64,000 nucleotides of DNA from Lunularia cruciata (taxonomy: Eukaryota > Streptophyta > Marchantiopsida > Lunulariales > Lunulariaceae). The stretch is taken from the NCBI GenBank assembly GCA_948567375.1, contig OX419759.1, positions 12,058,744-12,122,743 on the forward strand, written 5' to 3'. The translations under genes and the position numbers were made by a program. The notes under the pieces were generated by a model. The model was not told where the DNA came from, searched no databases, and worked only from the letters and a program-made list of their open reading frames with translations. This document shows, one piece after another, positions 13,831-25,500 of the stretch (positions within the stretch are counted from its first letter, which is position 1; every line of letters begins with the position of its first letter).

Positions 13831-14394
13831 TCTATTTCAATACAAAGTCAACATGATCACCCTTAAAAGTGCACAAACTATTGGAATTACCATTGGGACC
13901 TCAGAAACTATCACTCGTTGATAATATTTTTCACCAAAATTCTTAACAACAAAATCTCTAAATATCATTTTCAGTCTTACTACATAACGGATTTTTACTT
14001 GAGTATTGAAAGGAAGAGGATTTAAAACATTCACATCCATATCATCATAATATAATGTAGATTGTCAAATCTCATTCTCTGTTATATATTATCACAGATA
14101 GAATCATCGGGTTTGGTGAATTTATCACATTATCCATGAATTTTGCACTAAAATGATAAACTAAGGATATATTCATTTGCTCACGTTTGAGATACATAAC
14201 TTTGATATGGAATGGATTTGAGAATGGAAAGCTAAATGCGAGAAATTGTCCTCCCGGTGCATCCATCTCATCCGCTCTCTAAAGTCTTTGCTAAGTCTAG
14301 CAATTAGTCTATGTTTTCCATCTCAAATCACTTAGTTTCAGTAGTTCATGCTCTTCCAAGAGAGGTGATTTACTCTCTTGGACTAAAACACTCA

Positions 14395-14407
14395 ACTATG
14401 ATACTAT
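14395..14407 (-). promoter_or_regulatory. Primer binding site, initiator Met tRNA type (degenerate)
   Basis: Directly inside the 5' LTR (coding orientation) the minus strand reads TAGTATCATAG. This resembles TGGTATCAGAGC, the usual complement to the 3' end of plant initiator tRNA-Met, with a few mismatches. Confidence 0.5.
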
Positions 14408-15159
14408 TGTAATACTCTGAATACAAGAGAATAGAGAAAACATTGATTTCACGCTCAATCATTGGAGCGCCTTCTCTTTATTATATAGATAAATAAGATC
14501 TACTCCAAGAAAACTCTATCATAGGATTAGACACATAGATAGATGACATGTAAACAAACTCTACCTTTGAATTACTTACTTGAACTCGTAATATGTTTGT
14601 CTAGGTCTTATCTAGTTAATCAAACAAACTTTGATAAAATAGAATCTTTTATGGAATATTCTTGTAGAAATCTCAAAATCAAGTGAATAAAATATTATCG
14701 GAAAGCTTTTGATGAGACAAACTAGAATGTAAGGAAGGCAAATCTTTCTTCAGACGAGGAGGATCTGTATATTTTTTAAATTTGATTTATCCATTTAAAT
14801 TTAGACGATTATATTCAAAAATTTCAAGTATATTTTGGTTTTTCTCTATTGATTTTTAATCTATTTCGTTTTGTATAATATTATATATATTATATATATT
14901 ATTAAATTAATTATCATTTTTAAATTATATATATTATCAAAATTTATATATATTATCAAATTAATTTTCATTTTTAAATTATATAATTATTTATTAATTT
15001 TAAATTAATTAAATTTATTTTAGTTTTTATATTATTAATAAATATATATTTTTATGATATTTTTATCTAATTTAATATTACCATTATATATAATATCATT
15101 TTAGATATTATTCGACTAAATTTTATATCTAAATCATATAATTAAATCTTGGTATTACA
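14408..15159 (-). repeat. LTR, 5' end of the element in coding orientation
   Basis: About 752 bp from tgtaatactc to ggtattaca. It contains a very AT-rich run (about 14,870-15,060) of ta-rich words that is longer than in the partner LTR and explains most of the length difference. Confidence 0.85.
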
Positions 15160-18100
15160 CTTGGGTATTTCTTTTAAACTTTTTTTAGATAAAAATTAAA
15201 AAAAAATGACAATATACATATCTACCGTTGCAACATTGTTCGAAGACATTTGTCATGCTGTTATTATCTGATATAATTTGACCTCCCTTTTGAGCATCCT
15301 AGCATTAATGTGGCAAGATATAACCCTGGACGTATTTTACTCCACATTATCCTCATATTGACCTGCTGAACAGGATCTTACTCAAACGACTCTTGACGGT
15401 GGAACCGAATTGAAATTTATAATCGTTGGCCCTAGAGCAACTCAGTGAAGCCAACCTACCTCTGCAAGACCTACGCCCTCCAGCAGTAACAAACTCGTCC
15501 TTGAACTCACCATGAATAAGAGATGGAAGAAGTGAATTATGTTGGCCGTTTCTATTCGTCTAAACTTGATTCGAGTGCCGATTGCACACAGCTCCAGATA
15601 GGAACTCAGAAAGCCTACTTTCGAATGCACCCATGAGCGAATCAGACCATACACGTGTAGAGATCACGTATCAGCTTTCCATGGTTTCTCCATGCCTAAG
15701 ATTCTGCACACGATTTCATTCAGTGGTATCTACAACAAACTAAAGGAGATAATTTTATTCATATAGACAATTTCAAGCTACGCGTAGTGAGGAAGAACAT
15801 GTGAATGGCTTTAAAAGAGTTCTTAGGGGGCAGGAGACATAGGATATTGTTCTTACTTTTCCACACACGGAGAGGGGGCACCGTTTCAGGAATATCGCTA
15901 ACTGGCGTAGAACCTTGGTTGATACCCTCTTCAGGTCCCTATCCAGGCCCTGGACCAGAAAAGTTTCACGTGTCGCAGAACACCATAATTGAGTCAGACG
16001 AATCACCTCTCAGTCGACTCTAACAGAACAAGGAGGTAATTTGGAAGGTCAGCTTGAAGGGGAAAAAGATTCGCTTGTTTTCCAGAGCAGTGAGAGTTAT
16101 CTCAGTTTAAATTTTGAGACCTACATTCGGGTTGGCTGCAGTTTTCTCCTATAAACATTAGATATAGCGTTGTAATGATCAAGATAAAATATTTGAGATG
16201 ATTCCACCTTGACAGCTAAATAGAGATAAATTGCTATCGAAGGATAACATTCTGGTGCTCCTGATTTGATCTGCAGAGAAGTCCTTACCTGCCTTTCTAA
16301 GAGATAAATCCAAGATCGCTTAACCAGTGGCAATTTCTCCGGTGAAAAGCTGCCCATATTACTCTTCTGCAGATTGAGTCCCACAGATAGCAATTGTGTA
16401 CCTTTCAGAATTTCCTGACTTGGACGATCAAAGGAAACTTTACTTCAACTACCGGAAAATCGTTGTGAGAATATCAACCTGATCAGAATTCAGATAGAAA
16501 AATGTACCTGAGACACTTGTTTATGTTTAACTAGAAGCTCTTTTAACTCTTCCAATTCTATACCTGGTGTGAAGTCCCCCCAAACCATACCTGGTCCGAT
16601 CAACAGAACAGGGAAGCGACACATGAGTCATTCTAAATAGATAGCTTATATCACAAAAATGAGAAGAGAGATAACCAAGCAGAATTATAAACTGCCAATT
16701 CCAAAAGTACGAGTTTTCTATTTGATTACGGTATGAAATGTACAGTATACTTAGACTTGAACAGGTGACGAGCAGCCCATGCAGAAAGACGCAGCACAAC
16801 TGGGCCGCTAAAACCCCAATGTGTGATCAACATTGGTCCATCCTGGAAAATTACCACAAAAAACAGTGTCATCCAGCGAGAGAATAGGTAAAACGTCTAT
16901 AGATCTTTCTGTCATCAAAACACGAGAGAGGAACAGTGATTAGACAATGCTTGCTCATGATGCTCAAAAGAGTACTATGAGTAGAACTCTGAGTAGTAAC
17001 TGTGGCGGAACTATGAGTAAAAAAGCTTGTAACAAAACCTGGACCAACTCAGGAAGACATCGCTTTTGACCTGGCAACTCTAGCTCCACCTTCACCCTCT
17101 GGAAGCTGACCTGCATATATGCATAAATCCTTGATAAGCACGCATCCAGAAAGACCGGATTCATGGAGGAAATCTACATCTATAGGGGATAGAGTTCTAG
17201 AAGCATCAGCAAGTGGGGGCTCGTGCAGATTGCTCCAGTTCTAAATGATTCCTAACTGGATGCTAGAAAAATGGCGAGTACCATTCACCTATATCCCCCT
17301 ATTGCAATGTTTGAAAGTAAACAGGCTTGGCACTGGTTCAATGATTGAGTGTCCAAGATCCCTCGCAAATTTGTATCCCTGCAATGATTTGTTACGTTAC
17401 GTTACGCTCAGAGTGTAATAAGAAAAGATAACTTCATATATATATATATGCTTTACACTTCAGATGCCCCCTGATCAATCACTCTCAAGGCAGTGCAGTT
17501 GTCTCTCTGTTCGTGACTATCTTTGGACCACACTTAGTTCTTTTAAACACTTCACAAAATCACCTCATAGTTCTCATTTTCTACTCTGTTGACTCGCCAG
17601 ATATCCCGTTGAGATATATGTCGATGTGAAGGCAGAATACCATGAGCTCAAATGCGTTCAGCTTTCGTCAAATTATAAGCACTTCTACGATAATTAATCG
17701 GACTTCAGTATTAAATCTGACCTCAATACAAAGAGCTTTCACACCTATGATGCACTACCAGTTGCCAAGAGTACAGCGTTGGCTCTCACAAAATCCTTGC
17801 CGCCTAGATTATTCCCTCCTGTGTAGATATCAAAACCCTGCCCTTTGCATGATATCTTATGGACTGGGATTCTTGTCTGCAAAATTACTGCGAGAGCTTC
17901 AGTCTTAAGATATTCACTTGATTTAATTCGTTTTCTCCCAAGCAGTAATTTGAACTTGACTGATAAATGTTACTTTAAGAACATTATTCTCGGTACGTTT
18001 GAATGTGATAAAGTTGAGCTTAAGATAGCCAAGCTCTGAAGGAGATGCACAGCTTTGATATGTCGGAGGAGACACGCTAAATACCTCAAAGTTGCAGAAC

Positions 18101-18921
18101 AATCTAAATTACAAATTTTTATGACAAATCGACACACATGTTCAAATCTACAAATATCCTGGTACGCGCTTCAGCACTTTAAGATTCATAAGCTATCCTC
18201 TTGTGAAATTTCAAAAGCTTACTTAATGTACAAAGAGGTCATGTGTTTAGTACCGTTGATACGCTTGGCCTCCTGCAACAGACAATCTATTATCGTAGCC
18301 GAGCTGTTGCTCTCCGGAAACATTCTTCCATCACTCTCTGTCTGATCACGATATGAACCAAGTGAGGGACGTTAGTTCAGCTTCAGGAGTTCTTTCAATT
18401 GGTTACCCTCGTCCACCAACTTACCAATGAAATTTCCTAAGGGGCTTCTGGTCGACAAGAACCTGCATCGGCAAGGACGACGACCACCTGGGAGACAGGA
18501 CAGGGGACAGGGTAGACACTTCTGGTAATAAATGAGAATTCCAGAAAGAAGCACCACAAGATTCACATCTACTTTGGATCCATGAGTCCTAGATCTTTTC
18601 ATATTCTGCTGAACTTCAAGTACATGTAGTCTGGAAAATAGCTGATGTCAACCGTATACGGCAGTGATTTGATGCCCGTTGATAAGTACGGAACAAGGAA
18701 ACAAGAGTATTTTCAGGAAGTCGTGACCCTTTAGAACCTAGTGATGATAACTAGGTTCAGACAAGGGAGTTCATTTGTCACAGGATGGAGAGAAGACAAG
18801 CTAATGTACCTTGAGCGATACTCCCCGTTCTGTGAACCAACCATGCAGCTGTGTCGGCAGGTCCATGGCTGACGAAGTAGGAACCACGGAGCTCCTTATG
18901 TCCTCTTGACCTGCCAAAGGC

Positions 18922-20260
18922 ATTCTTCGGAAAGTAGTTGGCTTCCTTTCTATTTTATAATCTACAAGGAATTTTTTTCATAACAAAGTCCTTCACACCA
19001 CCAAAGTCTTTTCTATAGGAATATTTACAATTACAAAAGGCTTGCACTTATAGGTAAAATAGGTGATTGTCAAGGGCAACACTAAAGACCAGAAGACATG
19101 CAAAGGTGTAGTGATGATGACCTCGGCCTATTATCATTTTACCTTTTCTTTGTAGGACAAGAGCTCTCAAACCCAAAAGTGAGATAGATCCTAGATCTCG
19201 AGGATTTCCCCAAAACTGAGGTATTTCCAGTTCGACTTATTCCCCATTCTTGAGGTAATTTTCCAAGACTGAGATAGATCACACATCTTGAGGGACCCAA
19301 GAAATTGTGGGGTCTTCCAATGACTTGGATTACTGGGTAGAAGGTACAATGCATTCTCTCATCTAAGGTGTAAAAGGTCAAGGGAGAGATGGTAAATCTA
19401 TTGGGTCTGTCTTGGCAACTTTGAAGCATAATGTAGATTGAACATGATTTCTTAGAAGTAGATGAGGGTTTTCCTTTTCCTCCAAGGCTGACTTGAGAAA
19501 AAAAGAAAATATGAAGGATTTGGGTGCTCTAAATAGACTTGGTATTTGGATTGAGATGATTAGTGATACATCAATCTTTTGACATTCCTATAGATATCAT
19601 AATATGGAGAGAACCTTGATTCAAAGGTAGAGTCAAGAATTTTTTGAAATTGGCCTGGTAGAGATCTCACATGGAGAGTATGTTTCAACTATAGTGATGC
19701 CAATCAAGAAAGATATACATGGAAATTACGCAGATAGATGAAAGTGTGAAGATTATTATTTTATCAATCAATAGACTAGGGTTGATTGGTATACTATGCT
19801 TAAACCGGAGGAGATATATGATGTAATTGTGCACACAAAGGTCTTTAGATGAGAAAGGCAACCATGTAAAACACATGCACGATGGGAAGATCCCATCAAA
19901 GCACTCAAGGGAAAGACAAAAGAGGTAAAGGTGGTGTATTTACACCACATTTACAACTCAGTGTGCACTTATCCTCAATGGTATGTACAATGCTCATGGG
20001 GATATTTACAATTACAAAAGTCTTCCTCTTGAAATATTTACAACTCGGTGTGCACATTATCCTCATAGGTATGTACAATGCCCAAGGCACTCCTCTTGAA
20101 GTATTTACAATGCCAAGGTCTTCCTCTCCAAACTTCTATACAACTTCTTGAAGTCTTTACATTGTTGAAGGTCTTCCTCCCCAAAGCTTTCTACAACTTG
20201 GGGGGGCACACCTTCTAGAAGGTCTATACAATGTCAAAGGTCTTCCACTTCAAAGTCGTT
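18922..20260. repeat. Spacer start: degenerate short repeats, no gene
   Basis: Immediately past the duplication edge, words such as atatttacaattacaaaag (near 19,020 and 20,005) and variants of caaggtcttcctc with tttacaactc recur roughly every 60-90 bp up to 20,260. They look like a diverged tandem array. The segment at 19,880-19,935 is one member of the dispersed repeat described at 35,207. No protein-like frame is visible. Confidence 0.5.
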
Positions 20261-21400
20261 ATGAAACTTCAAATGCTCATAACTTTTATAAGAAAACCTC
20301 CAAATGCTACAATTGTGCTAGAAATGGAAAGCTCTTGAGCAAATGCTTGGAACTAGATAAAGATCACTCCTTTTGGACCGTCACCACATAGATATGAGCC
20401 CTAAAGTGCATGTCTCAAAATTTGGGGAGAAGATTCTTTGCAGTAAGTTCCTTCACATAAAAGACTTTTTTGGTTGTTGGCTGGTCATTATCCTCATGCT
20501 TGAACTCTTTGTTGGTTGCTAATTATCCTTGATAGCTATTCTTAATTTAAGTCCTTGGACGAATGGTCTTTCTGACCGTCCCCTTCATACTTTGGCATAC
20601 ACAAGGATGAAGTTGATTAAATTCAAGGAGAGATTCCTCACCTAAACACAACAATATATGTTTTTATTTAGAAAAATGAAAGAAACTTGTACTTTTGAGA
20701 AAATGTGTACACCACCATGTTCCAACTATACATATTTCACTCCATAGCTCAAATTATTCAAGTTGACTAATCTATTTATCTCATGTCTAATTACAACATT
20801 TACTTAAAATAAATTTTTTGACTGTTAATAAGTAAGCATATAATAATCTAAGCAAATAAAAACCAAATCTAAATATTAGTAAAATTTAAATATTAGGTGT
20901 TATAAAGCAATTCTTCTTACATATTTAATCATTTATTTCATAATTAAAATTATTTATTACTAGTGGAAATTCTGAATATCTAAATTAAATATAGATAATT
21001 TGAGAAATATATAATTCAGTTTAATTAAAAAAATTGAGAAACAAAATTTATTTTTTATTTTTTATTTTTTATTTTTAAGCTAGAAACACAATACTTTTAT
21101 TTGGACTCTTATATTTAGCAAAATATAAAATATGAACACAAATTCTTTTAGTTTTCAAAAATTCTAATAATCCTTATCTTTCACCTAAAACTTTTAATAA
21201 ATTACCCAGATTTTATTTTAGAAAATAGTTTTTATTTTAGTTTACAATTTAAAAAAAAATTAAAATTTTTACTAAGATCAAATGCCCCATTTAAATAAAA
21301 TTAATACAGTAATTTGACTTTAAAAACGTTCTTTATATTCATTGAAGCCTAAAGGAAAATAAATAATATTTTAAACCCAAGGAAAGATCCGGAATTAGAG
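20261..21400. other. AT-rich stretch without recognisable genes
   Basis: Base composition falls strongly after about 20,640, with runs such as ttttttattttttattttttatttttaa near 21,050. I see no open frame of interest, no LTR pair and no RNA gene. Confidence 0.6.
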
Positions 21401-22520
21401 TTGAACCTTTGCCGATCGGCAAATCATTTGGGAAGAACCTAATGGAATGAGAATGAACTTGCTGCCATGTTTTATTCAGCTCTCATTAGAGCGTGAAAAC
21501 CCCTGATCTCCTACGAGAGTGCGTACTTTTCGAGATTCGTATCTGAATTTAATAGGGTTGGAAGTTCTATCTTTGATTTCGAAAGGATGAATCAATGAAA
21601 ATTTAAATATGGGATGTGGCATCCGGAATCGAGAAGTGAGAACGACTCGTCTGGTAGGCAGATGACAATGCATTGAATTTACACCAACTTATTACTAATT
21701 CTCAAGTGTTTCTTGTTCTTTATTCACTCTCTATGTCGATCGAGTTGACTCTGCATTGGGAATGAATGGATTTCAAAAATGAATTTCATAGGAAGTGAGC
21801 TTTGCCGTAAAATTCCCGTAGATTTATTTGTAGGTCCTTAAACCAAAAAAGGTACATTTATGAAACGTCCCGTAACAATTTAGGGTTTGAATTGGTATTT
21901 TTTCGGGTCACTTTTAAAGTAGTTAAATATTATGAACTACCCGTAGCGTATAGAAATTTACAGGTCACGTTTTCCATTACCCGTAACATTTCAAGAGGCT
22001 ACGGGAGTTATTGCCGGAATACCGATGGATTCTCCTCCATCTCCCCGTAACACTTTGCGGGTCTCCCGTAATATTCCTGTAATATTATGTATGGCAGCTG
22101 AAAAGCAGTTTTTGAAACGCCTCATTGAATTGATGCCAACATACTTACTTTACTTCTCAATTGTTATCTTGCTCTTGTTTCACTCTCTATGTCAGCAAAG
22201 GTTCTATTTTTCAAATATGGAACCGTAAATTATTTTAAAAAATTTCAAATTCATTCTAAAGCATCGATACAACTTCCAACACTAGCGAATTCAACCCTGC
22301 TCAATTCAGGTGCAGTGTCCCGGAAAGTCCATGCAGGGCGGGGATACATCAATAAAATCTCAGTCATGGAATGCGGAATTGAGAAGTGAGAGTCACTTAT
22401 CTGGTGGGCACTTGACTGTGTACTGAATTTACACCAACATACTTACTCTACTTCTCAAGCGTTTTATGCCCCTGTTTCACTCTCTGTGTCGACCATATTC
22501 TTTCCATATTTCTCACCTAA
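21401..22520. repeat. Three diverged copies of a 100-150 bp repeat
   Basis: Segments near 21,600-21,745, 22,120-22,200 and 22,360-22,500 share a pattern: gagaagtgaga, then ctggt-ggca, then gaatttacaccaac, then acttctcaa, then cactctctatgtc. Between them lies a cluster of CCCGTAA words (about 21,870-22,080). This looks like remains of one repeat family; I cannot assign it to a transposon class. Confidence 0.5.
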
Positions 22521-25500
22521 TTCTCAAGGGTCGGATTGGATACAGTCCGCTTCAGGAACCTTAGTCTCCATGGTATATGCTTGTGCCGTCACATCGGTGA
22601 ACCAGCATGGAGGTCTTCATGGGGTCTGTGTTGAAAACATTTACTAATTATCTTTCTTAGGGTACTGAATGATTTGAGCCGGAGTTCAATATTGTCGCCG
22701 ATGTAGGTTGGACCCTGAATCCTTCAGCTTCATGTGTCTCCGGACGCCTTAATTTTACAACAATTGATGTCAGTGATTTTTCACAAAAGAGTTGAGAAAC
22801 ATTTGGTTGATTCTTCTTCTTTGAAGACTTACTCCAATCTTTGTTGGTCTACAGTTGAATCTTTGCATCCTCCTGGATCTACATGGGAGGAAATTTGTTA
22901 GGTTTCTGTTAACGCTCTCGCCGGATAAGGCTTTATACTATAGATTTTATGCTTGAAAGTAATGCATCGAGAATTTATGTCCATATGTTTATTAGAAGTT
23001 TCTGATATAGGAAGAGAGGGTGGTTAGAGTTAGCGTGTTCGTCTTATAGCCTTGACATCAATCAAGGCTCGAAGTTGACATGTGTTGGACATTGAGTTGG
23101 TAATTCAAAACCTCAAATCCTGAATCCAAGACAGTTAAAGGTGGTTTCTTACTACACCTTTTCTTGCTCAATTTCTTCATTTACTTTATTTATCATCTAT
23201 CCGGAGTAAGATAAAAGATAGACCTGTTAAAAACAATCTAAGCAAAAAGGAGCAAAAGATGCAGCCAAAACGAGTTGGACATTGAATTCTTTGAGATGGT
23301 AACTCAAAACCTAAAATTGCCTCGAGAAGTACCCAGGGTGTTCGAAAGACTTCTACCAACGAGTTTACCAGATCCTAAGGCCAGCCTGTCTGAAGTTTAC
23401 TGTAAAATTAAGCTACAAATTCCGGGATTTGCTTATCGCTGTTACACTCTCTCCAACTGTTGCACGAACAGCCGCAGAATTGTCAATGGCGGACCTCTTA
23501 TCACTTGCAGAATTGTCAAAGGAGGACCACTTACCTCTTATCACCTTGACTTCCACTGGTAAATTTGCTTATCGCGGCCGAGGCAGCTACTACAACAATA
23601 CGACTTAGTACCCTTGCTAAGCAGGTTCTTCTAGAGGTCTTGTATAAACTGTAAAATATACAGTTCTGGCGTACAGGTCCTCTTCAATGCGGTGACCAAA
23701 CTAGGTTAGTGAACTGGTGTTACATTCTCTCAAACTGTTGCACAATAGCACAGAATTCTCAAATGAGGATCTCTTATCACCTTGACTTCAATTGGTAAAG
23801 GGTGGTCTGCACAGTATAGACGGGCCTGTTGTCGGATGCCAGCGATTTCCTCACGGCAGTTCCGAATGAGTTCCTCCTTACCACAACTTCGGCGATTTGA
23901 ATTACCAGGTTCTGTACCTGAATCGTTATTACGCACGTCAGGACATCTTAGTACAACTGACTACGAATTCTGTTCAAAATCTTTACGTCATCAAATTTTG
24001 AGCAGTTCCAGTGTAAGCCGCACGAAGCTAAGGAAGATAGGAGCCAGAGATCTGTTGCATCCTTCACTAAGTCGATCGTTCTAGATATTACAGACTTGAT
24101 TACGAAAATGATGAGAAATAGTATTTTAGACTGGGGTTTGACTTGGAAACTCGATTATAATTTAAAACTCACCATGGATTGCTATGCGCAACCTCGTTAT
24201 CATGGGTTTTAGTGAAGGGATGTTATCATCTGTAAAGGGCGTCCTGTGAGCCAGAAAAGCATCAGTGCTTTGACTGGACTTTGTGTGGATTTACTGGACT
24301 GGACTTTGTGTCAAACGACGTTGTGGTGTGTACCTTAACTAAAACTAAACGAGATATTCTCCTTAACGAAAACTCGAAGTTTCGATTGGGAACTTTATTG
24401 ATCGATGAACATCTAGAAGAAAAAAGGCGACCGCGTAGGATGACAAAAAGGACGGGAAGACCCATTCAAGCCTGTACAAGGATGGGGCTAAGCCCCAATA
24501 ATAACCGCATGAGAAAGTTCATGGAGTTCTGATAGGGACAATGTCGGGCGGGCCCTGCGGAAAGAGAACAGGAAATTGAGTCCGTCGTCATTACGCAGGC
24601 CAGGTCTTTGGGGCAATGAGGGTGAATTCTCTATGCGAGCAAGACAAGGTCTTCTAGATATGGACATGGATGAATCATATTCATTCATTGAGTGATTTTC
24701 ATGAGATAAATTCCTATTTCATTCATATGAGGTTGAGCTAATCGTGTTCCTTCAACCTGAGAATCAAGGAGCAGTGTTCAGTTTCCACTAGAACAAAATG
24801 GAGCGTTCGTCTTGAATTTTGAGAAAGGATTTTGACATGTGTGTAGTCGCCAATGAATCAACCAAAGCTTCTTGTCGTGGTATTTCAGCATACCTTGACG
24901 GGCGAGCTGATTTTGTGGAGCAGGGACTACTTGGAGCCGTCGCTGTAAATGCAGCTCGAGGGTCGAGGGTCGAGGGTCGATGGTCTCCGAGTCAATGAAC
25001 AGGTAGGGGCTACATCTAGCGGAAGCTTCGGGAGTCGAAGTTAGGTCTCATGAGGTCGATTAAAAGCTCACATGATTTAACCGTCCAAGTTTCTGGATCT
25101 AGGAGTTGCATACGACAAACATATAGAACTTTCCTAGTGAGGACAATGAAATAAGATCCATGTGTGGGGTTTTCTAGAATAGAAGCATCGGTAAAGAGGA
25201 AGCTACAGAAGGCAACTAGTTAAATGAACGAAGCCAACACTTCCGCCCTGTAGTACATCCTTGAATCAGCATCAGAACCAAGAATTTGGTGTGGATGTAA
25301 CCGGGAGTCCAGGTACTGGGAAGCTAGGACTCGGAATTTGCATACAGACATTTGAACTCGAGTAAAATTCTTGATCAATAAGTAAGAAATCATGATCTAA
25401 TTCAACCTTGAAGTATCGAAATGCATATCCTGTATAGGTCAGTGCCAGAAGAAATATCCCATTGAACTTGATCACAAAGCATATTAGCTGGCGTAGCGCG

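Larger units (their letters stand above)
8634..15159 (-). mobile_element. Ty3/gypsy chromovirus-type LTR retrotransposon, decayed
   Basis: Two related LTRs (8,634-9,348 and 14,408-15,159) bound an interior that codes on the minus strand. Both LTRs start TGTAATAC and end GGTATTACA or a one-base variant, giving terminal inverted repeats of about 9 bp. Flanking 5 bp sequences are cctgg and cttgg, a target duplication with one mismatch. Reading the minus strand, the order is gag with a zinc knuckle, protease, reverse transcriptase, RNase H, integrase, then a chromodomain remnant; this order and the chromodomain place it in the chromovirus branch of Ty3/gypsy. All domains are broken by stops and frameshifts. 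Copy B lacks the element at the same intron, so it inserted after the duplication or was only ever in copy A. Confidence 0.93.
1..18921 (+). repeat. Segmental duplication, copy A (decayed)
   Basis: This block matches 41,229-59,700 almost base for base in the same orientation: 1-2,600 pairs with 41,229-44,069, 2,601-8,620 with about 49,129-55,580, and about 15,180-18,921 with about 55,610-59,700. The gap at 8,634-15,159 is a retrotransposon. The match is already in full register at base 1, so the left end of copy A lies outside the window. It holds pseudogene versions of two genes that are intact in copy B. The right end stops inside the oxidoreductase gene, at the outer edge of its exon 3, so copy A never had the N-terminal exons. 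That suggests copy B is the source locus and copy A the partial duplicate. Confidence 0.95.
8537..18921 (-). pseudogene. Pseudogene of the HI0933-like FAD oxidoreductase (copy A), split by a retrotransposon
   Basis: Remnants of exons 3-14 of the intact copy B gene are recognisable on the minus strand. Examples are the LDVDG exon near 8,540-8,580, the KDEFVTAGG exon near 15,460-15,510, the LKRCP exon near 15,850-15,950, the exon with THWGFSGPVVL near 16,750-16,850 and the GRMFPESNSS exon near 18,262-18,340. Disabling changes include loss of exon 15; an extra G and a lost acceptor at the KDEF exon; deletion of the 3' half and donor of exon 6 near 17,305; CAG to TAG at the last codon of exon 5 (near 17,755); and a 5 bp deletion shifting exon 3 (near 18,907). 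Exons 1-2 lie outside the duplication. A 6.5 kb LTR element sits in what was intron 13. Confidence 0.9.

Noticed and set aside
17395-17450. gttac and ta runs near 17,400 in copy A as a possible mobile element scar.
   Set aside because: They are simple microsatellites; copy B has the large palindrome inserted at the corresponding ta run, so copy A is the empty form.
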